A stretch of DNA of 64,000 nucleotides from Micromonospora halophytica (GTDB lineage: Bacteria; Actinomycetota; Actinomycetes; Mycobacteriales; Micromonosporaceae), in NCBI RefSeq assembly GCF_900090245.1, contig NZ_FMDN01000004.1, forward strand, positions 204,169 through 268,168, given 5' to 3'. Shown piece after piece: positions 18,334 through 31,089 of the stretch (the stretch's first letter is position 1; each line of letters begins with the position of its first letter). A program made the position numbers and the translations under genes. The notes beneath the pieces were generated by a model. The model did no database searches and was not told where the DNA came from. It saw only the letters and a list, made by a program, of their open reading frames with translations.

Positions 18334-18938
18334 TCGATGCCCTTCTGGCCCTTCTGGCCGGCGTCCATCGGGTGCTTCACCTTGGTCAGCTCGGCGACCA
18401 GGTCGGCCGCCTCGACCAGGCGCGGGTCGGCGTCCCGGCCGGTGATCACCACGTGCTGGAAGCCGGGCCGCTCGGCGAGGGTCCGCACCACCTCGTCGAC
18501 GTCCACCCAGCCCCAGGTCATCGGGTAGGTGAACTCGTCGAGCACGTACAGGCCGTAGCGTTGCGCGGCGAGGTCCCGCTGGATCTGCCGCCAGCCCTCC
18601 AGGGCGTCGGCGGCGTGGTCGGCCTCGCCGCCGCGCCGGATCCACGACCAGCCCTCGCCCATCTTGTGCCAGGCGACCGGTGCGCCCTGGCCGGTGCGCT
18701 CGTGCACCTCGCCGAGGGCCCGGAACGCGGCCTCCTCCCCCACCCGCCACCGGGCGCTCTTGACGAACTGGAACACCCCGACCGGCAGCCCGGCGGTCCA
18801 GGCCCGCAGCGCCAGCCCGAACGCGGCGGTCGACTTGCCCTTCATCGTTCCGGTGTGCACGACGACCAGCGGGCGGTTGCGCCGCTGCCGCGTCGTCAAC
18901 CCGTCGGCCGGTACGTGGGACGGCTTTCCCTGCGGCAT
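18327..18938 (-). CDS. cobO: Cob(I)yrinic acid a,c-diamide adenosyltransferase CobO/BtuR
   Basis: 203 residues of the CobO/CobA(BtuR) family: P-loop VVVHTGTMKGKSTAAFGLALRA (~28-48), GVFQFVKSARW, EGWSW, YVLDEFTYPMTWGW and VITGRDADPRLVEAADLV. It transfers adenosyl from ATP to the corrinoid cobalt. The ATG at 18938 shares one base with the stop of the chelatase subunit (TGATG), so it is coupled. The C terminus has two GQKGQKG repeats. Confidence 0.95.
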   Translation of the reverse strand: MPQGKPSHVPADGLTTRQRRNRPLVVVHTGTMKGKSTAAFGLALRAWTAGLPVGVFQFVKSARWRVGEEAAFRALGEVHERTGQGAPVAWHKMGEGWSWIRRGGEADHAADALEGWRQIQRDLAAQRYGLYVLDEFTYPMTWGWVDVDEVVRTLAERPGFQHVVITGRDADPRLVEAADLVAELTKVKHPMDAGQKGQKGIEW

Positions 18939-21253
18939 CAGGCGACACTCCTCGTGGTGGTGGCGGGGATCGTGGCGGACGGCGGTCGGCTCCGGGCCGC
19001 CCGCGACGGCGACACCGGCAGCGCCCGGGGACGCGACGGCGCGGCGGGGTGGGTCGCGAGGCCGGCGAGCGGGTCGGCGGCCACCGCGTCGAGCGGGTGG
19101 TGGTCCGCGCCGAGCTGGGTGGCGAGGCGGCGGGCCAGGCCGAGGCGGACCGGCCCGGACTCGCAGTCGACGACGACGCAAGGCGTGCCGGTGGCGGCCA
19201 GCACGGCCGCCGCGCGGGCGGCCCGGTCCAGCGGGCGTGCCCCGGCGGTGGCCCGGCCGTCGGTGACCACCAGCACCAGGGGGCGGCGGCGCGGGTCGCG
19301 CAACCGTTCCACCCGCAGCAGGTCGGCGGCGGCGAGCAGCCCCTCGGCGAGCGGGGTGCGCCCGCCGGTGGGCAGCTCGGCCAGTCGTGCCGAGGCGGCC
19401 AGCACGGAGGAGGTCGCCGGCAGCAGGACCTGCGCGCCGGTGGCCCGGAACGCGACCACCGCGACCTTGTCCCGACGCTGGTAGGCGTCGGTGAGCAGGG
19501 CGAGCACCGCGCCCTTGACGGCGGACATCCGCTGCCGGGCCCCCATCGACCCGCTGGCGTCGACCACGAAGAGCACGAGGTTGCCCTCGCGCCCCTCCCG
19601 GACCGCCTCCCGCAGGTCGTCGGGGCGCAGCACGAGCGGCCCGTCGCGCCGGCCCCGGCCGGCCTGGCGGGGAGCGGCGGCGCGCAGCGTCGCCGGCAGG
19701 TGCAGCGCGCCCGGGCGGCCGGCGGGCACCCGCGCGCCGGTGGTCCGGCCCCGTCCGGTCCGCGCCCGGGACCGCCGCCCGGGCACCCCGTCGCCGACCC
19801 CGGGCGCGGTGAACAGCCGCGCCTTCAGCCCTTGCTCGGGTACGGCGACCGCCTGCGCCCGGTGCGCGTCCGGCCCGGAGCGCGGCCGGCCGTCGTCACC
19901 GGCGCGGTGCCCGGCGTTACCGTCGAACGGATCGGCGCGCTGATCCGGTCCACCGTCCATCCCGTCACGCCGTCGGTCGCCGGCGCACCGGTCGACAGCC
20001 TCCGGCCCCCGGTCCGAAGGGTCACCGTCGCCGGAGAGGTCGAGGTCAGCGTGCTGCCGTGCGGGAGCGTCCCCCGGTCGCCCGGCGAGGTCGTCGGCGT
20101 CCGGTCCACGGTCCTGCCCGGTCACCGGACCACCCACGTCGCGGCCGGCGCCCGGGTCCCGGCCACCGCCGCCGGGTCCACCGGGCCCACCGGGGCCCGG
20201 ACCGCCGCCCGGGCCGTCGTCGTCCGGGTCGTCGGGGTGTTCCTCGCGGGCCCGCTCCAGCGCCTCGTCGAGCCGCTCGTCATCCAGGCCGGGGGTGTCG
20301 AACGGGTCCCGGCGACGCCGGTGCGGCAGGGCCAGCCGGGCGGCCACCCGGACGTCCTCGGCGGTCACCCGCTCCCGGCCCTGCCAGGCGGCGTGCGCGA
20401 CGGCGGTACGGGCGGTGACGATGTCGGCGCGCATGCCGTCGACGTCGAACGCGGCACACACCTCGGCGATCTGCCGCAGCGCCGCGTCGGGCAGCAGCAC
20501 GCGCTCCAGCCGCGCCCGGGCGGCGGCCACCCGGCAGGCGACCTGCGCGTCGGCGTCGGCCCAGCCGGCGGCGAACCCGGTCGGGTCGGCGTCGGCGGCG
20601 AGCCGGCGGCGGACCACCTCGACCCGTACGGCGGGGTCGCGGCTGGCGGCCACCTCGACGGTGAGCCCGAACCGGTCGAGCAGCTGCGGGCGCAGCTCCC
20701 CCTCCTCCGGGTTCATCGTGCCGACCAGCAGGAACCGGGCGGCGTGGCTGACCGAGACGCCCTCCCGCTCGACGTGGCAGCGGCCCATCGCGGCGGCGTC
20801 GAGCAGCAGGTCGACCAGGTGGTCATGGAGCAGGTTCACCTCGTCGACGTAGAGCACCCCACGATGCGCGGCGGCGAGCAGTCCCGGCTCGAAGGCGCGT
20901 ACCCCCTCGGCGAGGGCCTTCTCCAGGTCGAGCGAGCCGACCACCCGGTCCTCGGCGGCGCCGACCGGCAGCTCGACCAGGCGGGCCGGGCGGCGCTCGG
21001 CCGGCGACCCGGCCGGGTGCGGCCCGTCGGGGCAGCCGGGGTCCGCAGCGGCCGGGTCGCAGCCGAAGCGGCAGCCGGCCACCCGGTCCACCGGGGGCAG
21101 CAGCGCCGCGAGGGCCCGCACGGCGGTCGACTTGGCGGTGCCCTTCTCGCCCCGGACGAGCACCCCGCCGATGGCCGGGCTGACCGCATTGAGCAGCAGG
21201 GCCAGGCGCATGTCGTCCATGCCGAGCACCGCCGAGAACGGGTATGCGCTCAC
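18938..21253 (-). CDS. ChlI/ChlD-type (BchI-BchD fusion) metallochelatase subunit
   Basis: 771 residues. The N-terminal AAA+ module has Walker [11 protein letters not shown] (~34-43), Walker [12 protein letters not shown] (~130), and sensor segment [23 protein letters not shown] Gly/Asp/Pro-rich linker spans ~330-500. The C-terminal VWA domain has the MIDAS motif DASGSMG (~566). It probably supplies the ATP-driven motor for cobalt insertion with CobN, in place of CobS/CobT. The GTG at 21253 follows the second unit of a 59-bp repeat with AAGGAGT upstream. The C-terminal ~40 residues are Ser/Arg/Pro-rich and low in information. Confidence 0.88.
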   Translation of the reverse strand: MSAYPFSAVLGMDDMRLALLLNAVSPAIGGVLVRGEKGTAKSTAVRALAALLPPVDRVAGCRFGCDPAAADPGCPDGPHPAGSPAERRPARLVELPVGAAEDRVVGSLDLEKALAEGVRAFEPGLLAAAHRGVLYVDEVNLLHDHLVDLLLDAAAMGRCHVEREGVSVSHAARFLLVGTMNPEEGELRPQLLDRFGLTVEVAASRDPAVRVEVVRRRLAADADPTGFAAGWADADAQVACRVAAARARLERVLLPDAALRQIAEVCAAFDVDGMRADIVTARTAVAHAAWQGRERVTAEDVRVAARLALPHRRRRDPFDTPGLDDERLDEALERAREEHPDDPDDDGPGGGPGPGGPGGPGGGGRDPGAGRDVGGPVTGQDRGPDADDLAGRPGDAPARQHADLDLSGDGDPSDRGPEAVDRCAGDRRRDGMDGGPDQRADPFDGNAGHRAGDDGRPRSGPDAHRAQAVAVPEQGLKARLFTAPGVGDGVPGRRSRARTGRGRTTGARVPAGRPGALHLPATLRAAAPRQAGRGRRDGPLVLRPDDLREAVREGREGNLVLFVVDASGSMGARQRMSAVKGAVLALLTDAYQRRDKVAVVAFRATGAQVLLPATSSVLAASARLAELPTGGRTPLAEGLLAAADLLRVERLRDPRRRPLVLVVTDGRATAGARPLDRAARAAAVLAATGTPCVVVDCESGPVRLGLARRLATQLGADHHPLDAVAADPLAGLATHPAAPSRPRALPVSPSRAARSRPPSATIPATTTRSVA

Positions 21254-21367
21254 TGTGACTCCTTCGTTCGCGACTGCGGGGCTCGCAGAACCGGCTCACT
21301 CCTCGCGCTCACTGGGACTCCTTCGATCGCGACTGCGGGGCTCGCAGAACCGGCTCACTCCTCGCGC

Positions 21368-21380
<13 letters not shown>
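21251..21380. repeat. Tandem 59-bp repeat carrying mini-ORFs between cobN and the chelatase gene
   Basis: Two full 59-bp units (21251-21309, 21310-21368) and a partial third (from 21369) that merges with the end of cobN. The units differ at only a few positions. Read on the minus strand, each unit starts GTG, encodes 20 residues ([15 protein letters not shown] then S or T then KESQ) and ends TGA overlapping the next GTG by 4 bases. Each unit contains AAGGAGT before the next start. The last codons of cobN (EESQ) match the unit end, so the repeat looks like a duplicated start/stop junction. A related 22-base piece starts the kinase gene at 54454. Confidence 0.85.
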
Positions 21381-25036
<3,656 letters not shown>

Positions 25037-25178
25037 GGACGGCTCCGGAGAGTGACACCCGGACCGGCGCGGGGACGGTCGGGCGGGGCGGGGGGCGGGC
25101 GCGGTTCAGCGGGTACGCCGAGCGGCCGACCGGTTCACCGGCGGTCAGCCGGTGGACGCGGACGGCGCGGTACGGGAC

Positions 25179-25307
25179 TCAGCGGTGAACGGCGGAGCGG
25201 TCGGCACGCGGGCCGGCAGCGGCCCCGGCACGGCCGGGCAGGGGCGCGACGACGCGCCCGGCACGGGTACGACGGGTGTCGTCGACGGTGGAGACGCTGC
25301 GCGTCAT
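25179..25307 (-). CDS. 42-codon leader ORF between riboswitch and cobN
   Basis: A small ORF starting MTRSVSTVDDTRRTRAGR and ending DRSAVHR, rich in Arg and Ala. It has no hydrophobic segment, so it is not a CbtB-type protein. The ATG at 25307 has a very strong Shine-Dalgarno (GAGGAGG, 25313-25319) about 25 bases past the riboswitch P1 stem. The stop is 142 bases before the cobN start. It could be a leader peptide whose translation is controlled by the riboswitch, or an accidental ORF. The 142 bases between the two hold no other recognised feature. Confidence 0.45.
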   Translation of the reverse strand: MTRSVSTVDDTRRTRAGRVVAPLPGRAGAAAGPRADRSAVHR

Positions 25308-25343
25308 CGGGTCCTCCTCGGGTGTCCACGCCCTGGGGTCACT

Positions 25344-25495
25344 CCGACGGCCGAAGTATCCTGGCTTCCGGATCGACGCTCTCCCCCGGCCTTCCAACCG
25401 CAGACACACGGCCGTGACTCACGAGGGGGGATCGCTCCCCGGTGACAGTGGCGGGACCGCGCCGGAATCGCACCGGCTTCCTTCACTGCCGTCAG
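25344..25495 (-). ncRNA. Cobalamin (AdoCbl) riboswitch
   Basis: On the minus strand, the conserved cobalamin aptamer core lies at 25445-25477 (GCCGGTGCGATTCCGG then CGCGGTCCCGCCACTGT). The B12 box GGAAGCCAGGATACT is at 25355-25369. An 8-bp P1 stem closes the element, 25488-25495 pairing with 25344-25351. Binding of adenosylcobalamin normally represses the downstream cob operon. The next element is a GAGGAGG Shine-Dalgarno, which suggests translational rather than termination control (inference). The region 25308-25500 holds only this regulatory RNA. Confidence 0.93.
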
Positions 25496-25649
25496 GCCGC
25501 GAATGCTGCCACACCCGTCACCGCCGGGTCAACGCCGCCCGGTTGCCGACCAGCCGGCAGCGACGTCCACGGGGCAGCGGGACGTCGGCCCTGCGCCTAC
25601 CATCGGCCGGCGTGGGTCGACGACCACGCTCGATCGGAGGGGGCACGTC

Positions 25650-26360
25650 ATCAGCGGCTCGACGTTCCAGCACCTCACCGGGCGGGTCTGGCTGCTGCCC
25701 GGTGACCCGGACCCGCTCGCCGTCCAGGCCGGCGTGGCGCTGATCACCGACGAGCGGGGCGGCGTGCTGGTCGACGCCGGCCAGAGCCCGGCGCACGCCC
25801 GGGAGATCCGCGCCGCGCTGGCCGCGACGGGGCTGCCCGAACCGTGCTGGCTGGTCTACACCCACCACCACTGGGACCACGTCTGGGGCGCCTGCGCCTG
25901 GCCGGGCGTGGAGATCGTCGGCCACGTCGCCGGGGAGTCGCTGCTGCGGGCCGAGGCGGCCCGACCGTGGAGCCACCGCTACCTGCGCGAGCAGGTCCGC
26001 ACCGAGCCCCGGCTCGGGCCCAGCTTCCGGGCCCGGGCCCTGGCCATGGAGACCTTCGACGATTTCGCGGTGCTGCCGCCGACGCGCACCTTCACCGACG
26101 AGATGGAGCTGCCCACCGGCGTACGACTGCGGCACGTCGGTGGCCGGCACGCCCCGGACTCCACGGCGGTGCTGGTGCCGGACTCCGGGGTGATGCTGCT
26201 CGGCGACTGCTGGTACCCGCCGCCGGCGCACCTGCGCGAGCCGGACGACGGCCCCGACCTCGCGCTGGTCCGGCAGCTGCTCGACGACGCCTACGGCTGG
26301 TACGTCTCCAGCCACTCGGAGCCGATGACCCTGGCCGGGGCGCGCGCCGCGCTGGCCTGA
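25650..26360 (+). CDS. Metallo-beta-lactamase-fold hydrolase
   Basis: About 236 residues of the MBL superfamily. The signature THHHWDH sits near residue 70 (HxHxDH form), preceded by GGVLVDAGQSP. GGRHAPDSTAV gives the third-motif His, and LLGDCWYP gives the Asp. This resembles glyoxalase II-like hydrolases, with substrate unknown. The start is uncertain. A good Shine-Dalgarno (GGAGGGGG, 25636-25643) precedes GTC-ATC-AGC with no ATG, GTG or TTG; the nearest canonical in-frame start is the ATG at 25503, through sequence that looks non-coding. It is divergent from the riboswitch. Confidence 0.7.
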   Translation: MSGSTFQHLTGRVWLLPGDPDPLAVQAGVALITDERGGVLVDAGQSPAHAREIRAALAATGLPEPCWLVYTHHHWDHVWGACAWPGVEIVGHVAGESLLRAEAARPWSHRYLREQVRTEPRLGPSFRARALAMETFDDFAVLPPTRTFTDEMELPTGVRLRHVGGRHAPDSTAVLVPDSGVMLLGDCWYPPPAHLREPDDGPDLALVRQLLDDAYGWYVSSHSEPMTLAGARAALA

Positions 26361-26366
26361 GCCGGG

Positions 26367-26702
26367 TCAGCGCATCCGGCGCTCCGGGTGGGCCCGGTTC
26401 CAGACGCGCATCCGCTCCGGGTAGCCGGTCCGTGCCGCCTCGTAGAGCGGCACCGCGTGCCGGTGGGCCAGCTTCGCCGCCGTCTGCGGCGAGCCGGTCC
26501 GGCGACGGATCCACTCGCCGTCGTGGGCGATCGCCACCACCGTGGTGTCGGTGGCGGTGGTCTCCGGTTCGAGGTAGAACTCCACGCCGTGCCGGCTGGT
26601 CACGAACGCCTCCAGCGCCGCGAGGTCCTCCCGGGTGGCCTCCCGGTCGAGCCTGGTCGGGGTCCCCTCGGCGGCCCGGGGCCGTCGGCTGAACCAGCCC
26701 AT
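26367..26702 (-). CDS. Conserved small protein of unknown function
   Basis: 111 residues starting MGWFSRRPRAAEG. It looks soluble with a mixed alpha/beta core (GVEFYLEPETTATDTTVVAIAHDGEWIRR) and a conserved-looking C terminus (LYEAARTGYPERMRVWNRAHPERRMR). I do not recognise a named family. The ATG at 26702 has GGAAGGAGCG upstream. It converges on the MBL hydrolase, with only 6 bases between stops. Confidence 0.75.
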   Translation of the reverse strand: MGWFSRRPRAAEGTPTRLDREATREDLAALEAFVTSRHGVEFYLEPETTATDTTVVAIAHDGEWIRRRTGSPQTAAKLAHRHAVPLYEAARTGYPERMRVWNRAHPERRMR

Positions 26703-26792
26703 CTCCACGCTCCTTCCCGCTCGGCCTGCCCTCCAGTGGAGCACCCGAACCTGGCAGGAGGCTGCGAGCCCGGTGACAGCGACCTGACCGGG

Positions 26793-27689
26793 TCAGCCGA
26801 GCGCGGCCATCTCCTCGTCGCTCAGGCGCAGCGCCCCGGCGGCGATGTTCCGCGCCAGGTGCTCCGGGTCGCCGGTGCCGGGGATGGCCAGCACGTGCGG
26901 CCCCCGGTGCAGGGTCCAGGCCAGGCGCACCTGGTGCGGGGTGACCCCGTGCGCGCGGGCGACGGCGTGCACGGCGACGGCGTGCTCGGCCGCCGCGCCG
27001 GACTCCCGCCGCGTGCCGGCCAGCGCGAAGAACGGCACGTACGCCACCGCACGCGCCCGGCACTCGCGCAGCAGCGGGTCCTGGTCGCCCCGGTTGTCGA
27101 CGGCGTAGGCGTTCTGCACGCAGACCACCGGGGCGATCGCCTGGGCCTCGTCCAGCTGGTCGAGCCGCACGTTGGACAGGCCCAGGTGCCGGATCAGTCC
27201 GGCCTCGCGCAGGTCGGCGAGGGCGCCGAATGCCTCGGCGACCGAGTCCCGTCCCGGCCGCCTGACGATGCGCAGGTTCACCACGTCGAGGTGGTCGCGG
27301 CCGAGCCGGCGCAGGTTCTCCTCCACCTGGGCGCGCAGCCCGGCCGGCGAGGTGTCCTCACGCAGGCCGTGCGCCGGGTCGTACCCGAAGCCGACCTTGG
27401 TGGTGATCACCAGGTCCTCCGGGTACGGCGCGAGGGCGGCGCGGATCAGCTCGGTGGCGTAGCGGGCGGGGCCGTCGCCGACGTTGAGGGTGCCGCCGGG
27501 CGAAACGTAGAACGCCGCCGTGTCGATGTGGTTCACGCCCAGTTCGACGGCGCGGCGCAGCACCCGGATCGCGCGGGCCGGGTCGGGGTCGGGGGTGGTC
27601 CGCATGGAGCCGAAACCCATCCGGTGCACGGTCCTGTCGCCCAGGGTCCAACTACCCGCGGCAGCCGCGGTGATCTCGTCGACTGGCAT
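26793..27689 (-). CDS. Aldo/keto reductase
   Basis: 298 residues of the AKR (TIM-barrel) family. GVNHIDTAAFY (~51-61) carries the catalytic Asp and Tyr. TTKVGF has the catalytic Lys, LGLSNVRLDQLDEA the substrate-loop segment, and VLAIPGTGDPEHLARN the NADPH-binding C-terminal motif. The His of the usual tetrad lies in the VVNLRIVRRP strand region and is replaced (the family often has L-x-H), as in some oxidoreductases. The ATG at 27689 is the only plausible start. No operon partner. Confidence 0.88.
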   Translation of the reverse strand: MPVDEITAAAAGSWTLGDRTVHRMGFGSMRTTPDPDPARAIRVLRRAVELGVNHIDTAAFYVSPGGTLNVGDGPARYATELIRAALAPYPEDLVITTKVGFGYDPAHGLREDTSPAGLRAQVEENLRRLGRDHLDVVNLRIVRRPGRDSVAEAFGALADLREAGLIRHLGLSNVRLDQLDEAQAIAPVVCVQNAYAVDNRGDQDPLLRECRARAVAYVPFFALAGTRRESGAAAEHAVAVHAVARAHGVTPHQVRLAWTLHRGPHVLAIPGTGDPEHLARNIAAGALRLSDEEMAALG

Positions 27690-27769
27690 TCGGCGACCCT
27701 AGCCAGCCCCGGTGAGCCGCTTAGTCGGCCGCGCACCCGATACCGGAGACGATCTTTCGCTGTTAGGTT

Positions 27770-28999
27770 CTATGTGCTGGAGCGGTGCGCCGGCGGGCGG
27801 GTCGCCGGCACCAGGGCCAGCGTCGGGATCAGCAGCAGCGGCACCACCAGCAGCGCGCGCAGTGTCCCCACCCGGTCACCGAGCAGGCCGAGCAGCGGCG
27901 GGCCGGCCAGGAACGCCGTGTAGCCGATCGCCGCAACCACGCTGACCCGGTACGGCGCACGGTCCTCGTCGTCGGCGGCGGCGCTCATCCCGACCGGGAA
28001 GCCGAGCGAGGCGCCGAGCCCCCAGAGCGCCACCCCGACGATCGCCACCGGCCCGTTGCCGGCGAGCACCGCCAGGCCCGCGCCGGCGGCGGCGAGCAGG
28101 ATCGTGCCGAGCAGCACGGGCACCCGCCCCCACCGGTCGATGGTGACCGTGCCGGCGGTGCGGCCCAGGGTCATGCCGGCGACGAAGACGGCGAAGACGG
28201 CCACGCCGGTCGCCTCGCTGACGCCGTACCCGTCGATGAAGGCGACGGCGACCCAGTCGTTGGCGGCGCCCTCGCTGAACGCCATGACCATGACCAGCGC
28301 GCCGACGAGCAGGGTGCGCGGCTCACGCCACGCGGTGAGCAGCCCGCCACGTCGGGCCTTCGCCCCGGCCTTGCCCGGTTCGGGGCGCTGCGCGGGCAGG
28401 AACGCCCGCGCGCCGAGCAGGGTGCCGCCGAGCACCACCACGGCCAGCAGGCCCAGGTGGGCGGCGACCGGCACGCCGAGCCGCGCGGCGCCCGCGCCGA
28501 GCCCGGCGCCGGCGACCGAGCCGAGGCTCCAGGCGGCGTGGAACCGGGGCATGACGGTACGCCCGAGCCGCCGCTCCACCGCCGCGCCCTCGACGTTCAT
28601 CGCCACGTCGCAGGTGCCCGAGCCGTAGCCGAGCGCGAAGAGGCCGACCGCCACTCCGGGCAGCGAGCCGGCGACCCCGGCGGCCAGCCCGACCACGACC
28701 AGGCCGAGGGAGAGCAGCACCGTGGCGAGCACCACCGCCCGGGCCGCGCCGAGGCGCTGGGCGACCAGCCCGGCGGTCGGCAGGGCCAGCATCGCGCCGA
28801 TCGACATGGCGACCAGCAGCAGGCCGAGCCGGCCGGGGCTGAGGTCGAGGGATTCACGGACGGCGGGGACCCGGGCGAACCAGGAGGCGACGGCGAGGCC
28901 GTTGAGGGCGAAGACCACCGCGACGCCGGTGCGGGCGGCGAGCACCGCCGGGGGTACGGCGGGGGCGGGCGGCGCGGTGACCGGGTCGGCTGACCTCAC
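27770..28999 (-). CDS. MFS transporter
   Basis: 409 residues with about twelve membrane spans. It has the cytosolic loop motif LVAQRLGAARAVVL between TM2 and TM3, ERRLGRTVMPRFHAAWSLGSVAGAG, and ANDWVAVAFIDGYGV. It looks like the group related to fucose/sugar and drug MFS proteins with unknown substrate. The GTG at 28999 (VRSADPVTAPP) follows GAGAGGAA, and longer in-frame starts enter Arg-rich non-membrane sequence. Single gene, with promoter region upstream to 29160. Confidence 0.85.
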   Translation of the reverse strand: MRSADPVTAPPAPAVPPAVLAARTGVAVVFALNGLAVASWFARVPAVRESLDLSPGRLGLLLVAMSIGAMLALPTAGLVAQRLGAARAVVLATVLLSLGLVVVGLAAGVAGSLPGVAVGLFALGYGSGTCDVAMNVEGAAVERRLGRTVMPRFHAAWSLGSVAGAGLGAGAARLGVPVAAHLGLLAVVVLGGTLLGARAFLPAQRPEPGKAGAKARRGGLLTAWREPRTLLVGALVMVMAFSEGAANDWVAVAFIDGYGVSEATGVAVFAVFVAGMTLGRTAGTVTIDRWGRVPVLLGTILLAAAGAGLAVLAGNGPVAIVGVALWGLGASLGFPVGMSAAADDEDRAPYRVSVVAAIGYTAFLAGPPLLGLLGDRVGTLRALLVVPLLLIPTLALVPATRPPAHRSST

Positions 29000-29241
29000 G
29001 GGATTCCTCTCGTCGGTGTCGTGCCCGACGATCGCACACCTGGAAGCGCTACCACCACAAGCCGCCCCGCCCCTTACCCGGGCGACGCCCGGCGGGGCAC
29101 GCGTGTCGAGCCCGAGGGTGGTACCGGATCGCCGACTGAACACCAGCAGGAGGCGACCCCCTGACCCGAGGGAAGTCACCAACCGCCCCGACCGCGGCGA
29201 TGTCGGCGGCCGACTCGGCGAAGGTCAGCAGCCGGGGCCGG

Positions 29242-29379
29242 TCAGGTGTCCGGGTCGGTCCAGTCGAAAGGTCGCGTGCCGGCCCGGGAGCCGATCCGGT
29301 GCGGTACGCCGCACGGGGCCAGTTGTGACGCGACCCGCCGTCCGGTCCTGCCGGTGCCGCCGAGGACGAGTGCCGTCAG
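29242..29379 (-). pseudogene. Decayed NmrA-like NAD(P)-binding oxidoreductase remnant
   Basis: In the minus-strand frame from 29379, a CTG in place of a start is followed by TALVLGGTGRTGRRVAS, then VPHRIGSRAGTRPFDWTDPDT and a stop. This is the N-terminal Rossmann segment (GGTGRTGRR) of NmrA-like oxidoreductases, cut after ~45 residues; the usual length is ~270-290. Downstream minus-strand sequence to about 29165 could be the old C terminus (LLTFAESAADIAAVGAVG) in another frame, suggesting an internal deletion. Such genes often lie divergent from an AraC regulator, as here. The rest of 29000-29464 holds nothing else that I can identify. Confidence 0.6.
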
Positions 29380-29464
29380 ATGTGCTGCCAGTCAACCCGC
29401 CCGCGGTGAGACGCTGAATGGCTCGCACGCGCAGGGACATTCGCGAGCGTCTACGCTCTCCGGC

Positions 29465-30397
29465 GTGGATCTGTTGACCGGTCTCCTCGACGGCCCCCGG
29501 GCCCGGGGGGCGTTCCTGCTCCGGTCGCTGCTGGACCCGCCGTTCGCGCTGCGCATCGAGGACCGCGCGCCGCTGACCGTGGTGGCCCTGGTGCACGGGA
29601 CCGCCTGGGTGGTGCCGGACGGCAGCGCGGCGGAGCTGCTGCACCCCGGGGACGTCGCGGTGCTGCGCGGCCCCGACGCGTACACCGTCGCCGACGATCC
29701 GGCCACGCCGGCGCAGGTGGTCGTCCACCCCGGGCAGCGTTGCACCGACCTGCGCGGCGAGTCGCTGGCCACGACGTGGGGGCTGGGGGTGCGCACCTGG
29801 GGCACCGGCACGCCGGGCGACACGGTGCTGCTGACCGGCACGTACCAGCTCCCGGGTGAGATCAACCGGCGGCTGCTCGGCGCGCTGCCGCCCCTGCTGG
29901 TGGTCCGGGCGCAGGATTGGCACAGCCCCCTGGTCGGCCTGCTCGCCGAGGAGGTGACCCGGGACGCTCCCGGTCAGGAGGCGGTCCTGGACCGACTGCT
30001 CGACCTGCTGCTGATCGCGGTGCTGCGCAGCTGGTTCGACCGGCCCGGCGGAGGCCCGTCCTGGTACGCGGCCAACGCCGACCCGGTGGTCGGGCCGGCG
30101 TTGCGGCTGCTGCGCGCCGAACCCGCCCGGGCGTGGACGGTGACCTCCCTCGCCGCCGAGGTGGGCGTCTCCCGGGCAGCGCTGGCCCGCCGCTTCACCG
30201 AACTGGTCGGCGAGCCGCCGATGACCTTCCTGACCGACTGGCGGTTGAGCCTCGCCGCCGACCTGCTGCGGGAGCCGGACGCCACCCTCGCCGCGGTGGC
30301 CCGTCAGGTCGGCTACGGCAGCCCGTTCGCGTTGAGCACCGCCTTCCGCCGGGTACGCGGCGTCAGCCCCCGCGAGCACCGCACCCGTACCCCTTGA
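29465..30397 (+). CDS. AraC-family transcriptional regulator with cupin-like sensor
   Basis: 310 residues. The N-terminal AraC_binding/cupin-like domain (~1-190) includes LHPGDVAVLRGPDAYTVADDP. The C-terminal double HTH (~205-300) has TVTSLAAEVGVSRAALARRF and TLAAVARQVGYGSPFALSTAFRRVRGVSPREHR. It probably controls the decayed NmrA-type gene beside it, so it may now be orphaned. The GTG at 29465 begins the family N terminus VDLLTGLLDGPRARG. Confidence 0.9.
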   Translation: MDLLTGLLDGPRARGAFLLRSLLDPPFALRIEDRAPLTVVALVHGTAWVVPDGSAAELLHPGDVAVLRGPDAYTVADDPATPAQVVVHPGQRCTDLRGESLATTWGLGVRTWGTGTPGDTVLLTGTYQLPGEINRRLLGALPPLLVVRAQDWHSPLVGLLAEEVTRDAPGQEAVLDRLLDLLLIAVLRSWFDRPGGGPSWYAANADPVVGPALRLLRAEPARAWTVTSLAAEVGVSRAALARRFTELVGEPPMTFLTDWRLSLAADLLREPDATLAAVARQVGYGSPFALSTAFRRVRGVSPREHRTRTP

Positions 30398-30401
30398 CCC
30401 T

Positions 30402-30423
30402 CCGCCCCCGGTGGCGGGGGCGG
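30402..30423. terminator. GC-rich hairpin between convergent araC and tetR genes
   Basis: CCGCCCCC at 30402-30409 pairs perfectly with GGGGGCGG at 30416-30423 around a 6-base loop. It lies between the plus-strand stop at 30397 and the minus-strand stop at 30440. Without a T-run, it is called as a terminator by position. Confidence 0.6.
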
Positions 30424-30439
30424 TGGCGGAGTAGCCGGG

Positions 30440-31069
30440 TCAGGTGCCGGTGAAGGCGTGCAGCAGGGTGCGTACGGCCGTTTGCAGGTCGGCGCGGCTC
30501 TCCGGGGTGCCGGGCGGCGGGGCGCTGAGTGCCCCGGCGCCGACCAGACGGTCGAAGAGCAGCCCGTCGACGAAGGCGACGAACTGGTCGCCCTGCCGGC
30601 GCGGGTCCGCCGCCCCGGCGCCGGCCAGCAGCGCCCGGGCCTGTTCCCGCAGGGCGGTGCCGTGCTCCAGGACGGGCCGCAGCTCGGGGCGGTGAACGGC
30701 CTCCAGCAGGCAGGCGTACCGGGCGAGGGTGCGGTCGCGGTCGGTGGTGAGCCAGCGGTCGAGCACCTCGGCGGCGCCGGCGGCGAGCCGGTCGAGGTCG
30801 GCGGCGGTCAACCGGGGTGGCGGGCCCGGTGGCGGTGTTCCGGTGGGCAGTGCCCGCGCGGTCAGGTCGGCCCGGTCCAGCTCGGCCAGCCGCCGTACCA
30901 CCGCCTCGATCAGCGCCTGCCGGGTACGCAGGTACGCCGAGGTGGTGCCGAGTGGCATGCCGGCCCGGGCGTCCACCCCCCGGTGGGTGAGCGCCCGCAT
31001 GCCACCCTCGGCAAGCAGCGCGATCGCCGCGTCGGCCAGCGCCGCGACCCGCGCGTCCCGAGCGTTCAT
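30440..31069 (-). CDS. TetR-family repressor
   Basis: 209 residues. The N-terminal HTH is ALTHRGVDARAGMPLGTTSAYLRTRQALIEAV (~26-57) preceded by VAALADAAIALLAEGG. The ligand-binding C-terminal domain is helical, with FVDGLLFDRLVGAGA near the end. It is divergent from the FAD monooxygenase at 31138, with two inverted repeats in the 68-base gap, so it most likely represses that gene and itself. Confidence 0.9.
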   Translation of the reverse strand: MNARDARVAALADAAIALLAEGGMRALTHRGVDARAGMPLGTTSAYLRTRQALIEAVVRRLAELDRADLTARALPTGTPPPGPPPRLTAADLDRLAAGAAEVLDRWLTTDRDRTLARYACLLEAVHRPELRPVLEHGTALREQARALLAGAGAADPRRQGDQFVAFVDGLLFDRLVGAGALSAPPPGTPESRADLQTAVRTLLHAFTGT

Positions 31070-31089
31070 CCTGCACCACCTCCGCCTTC

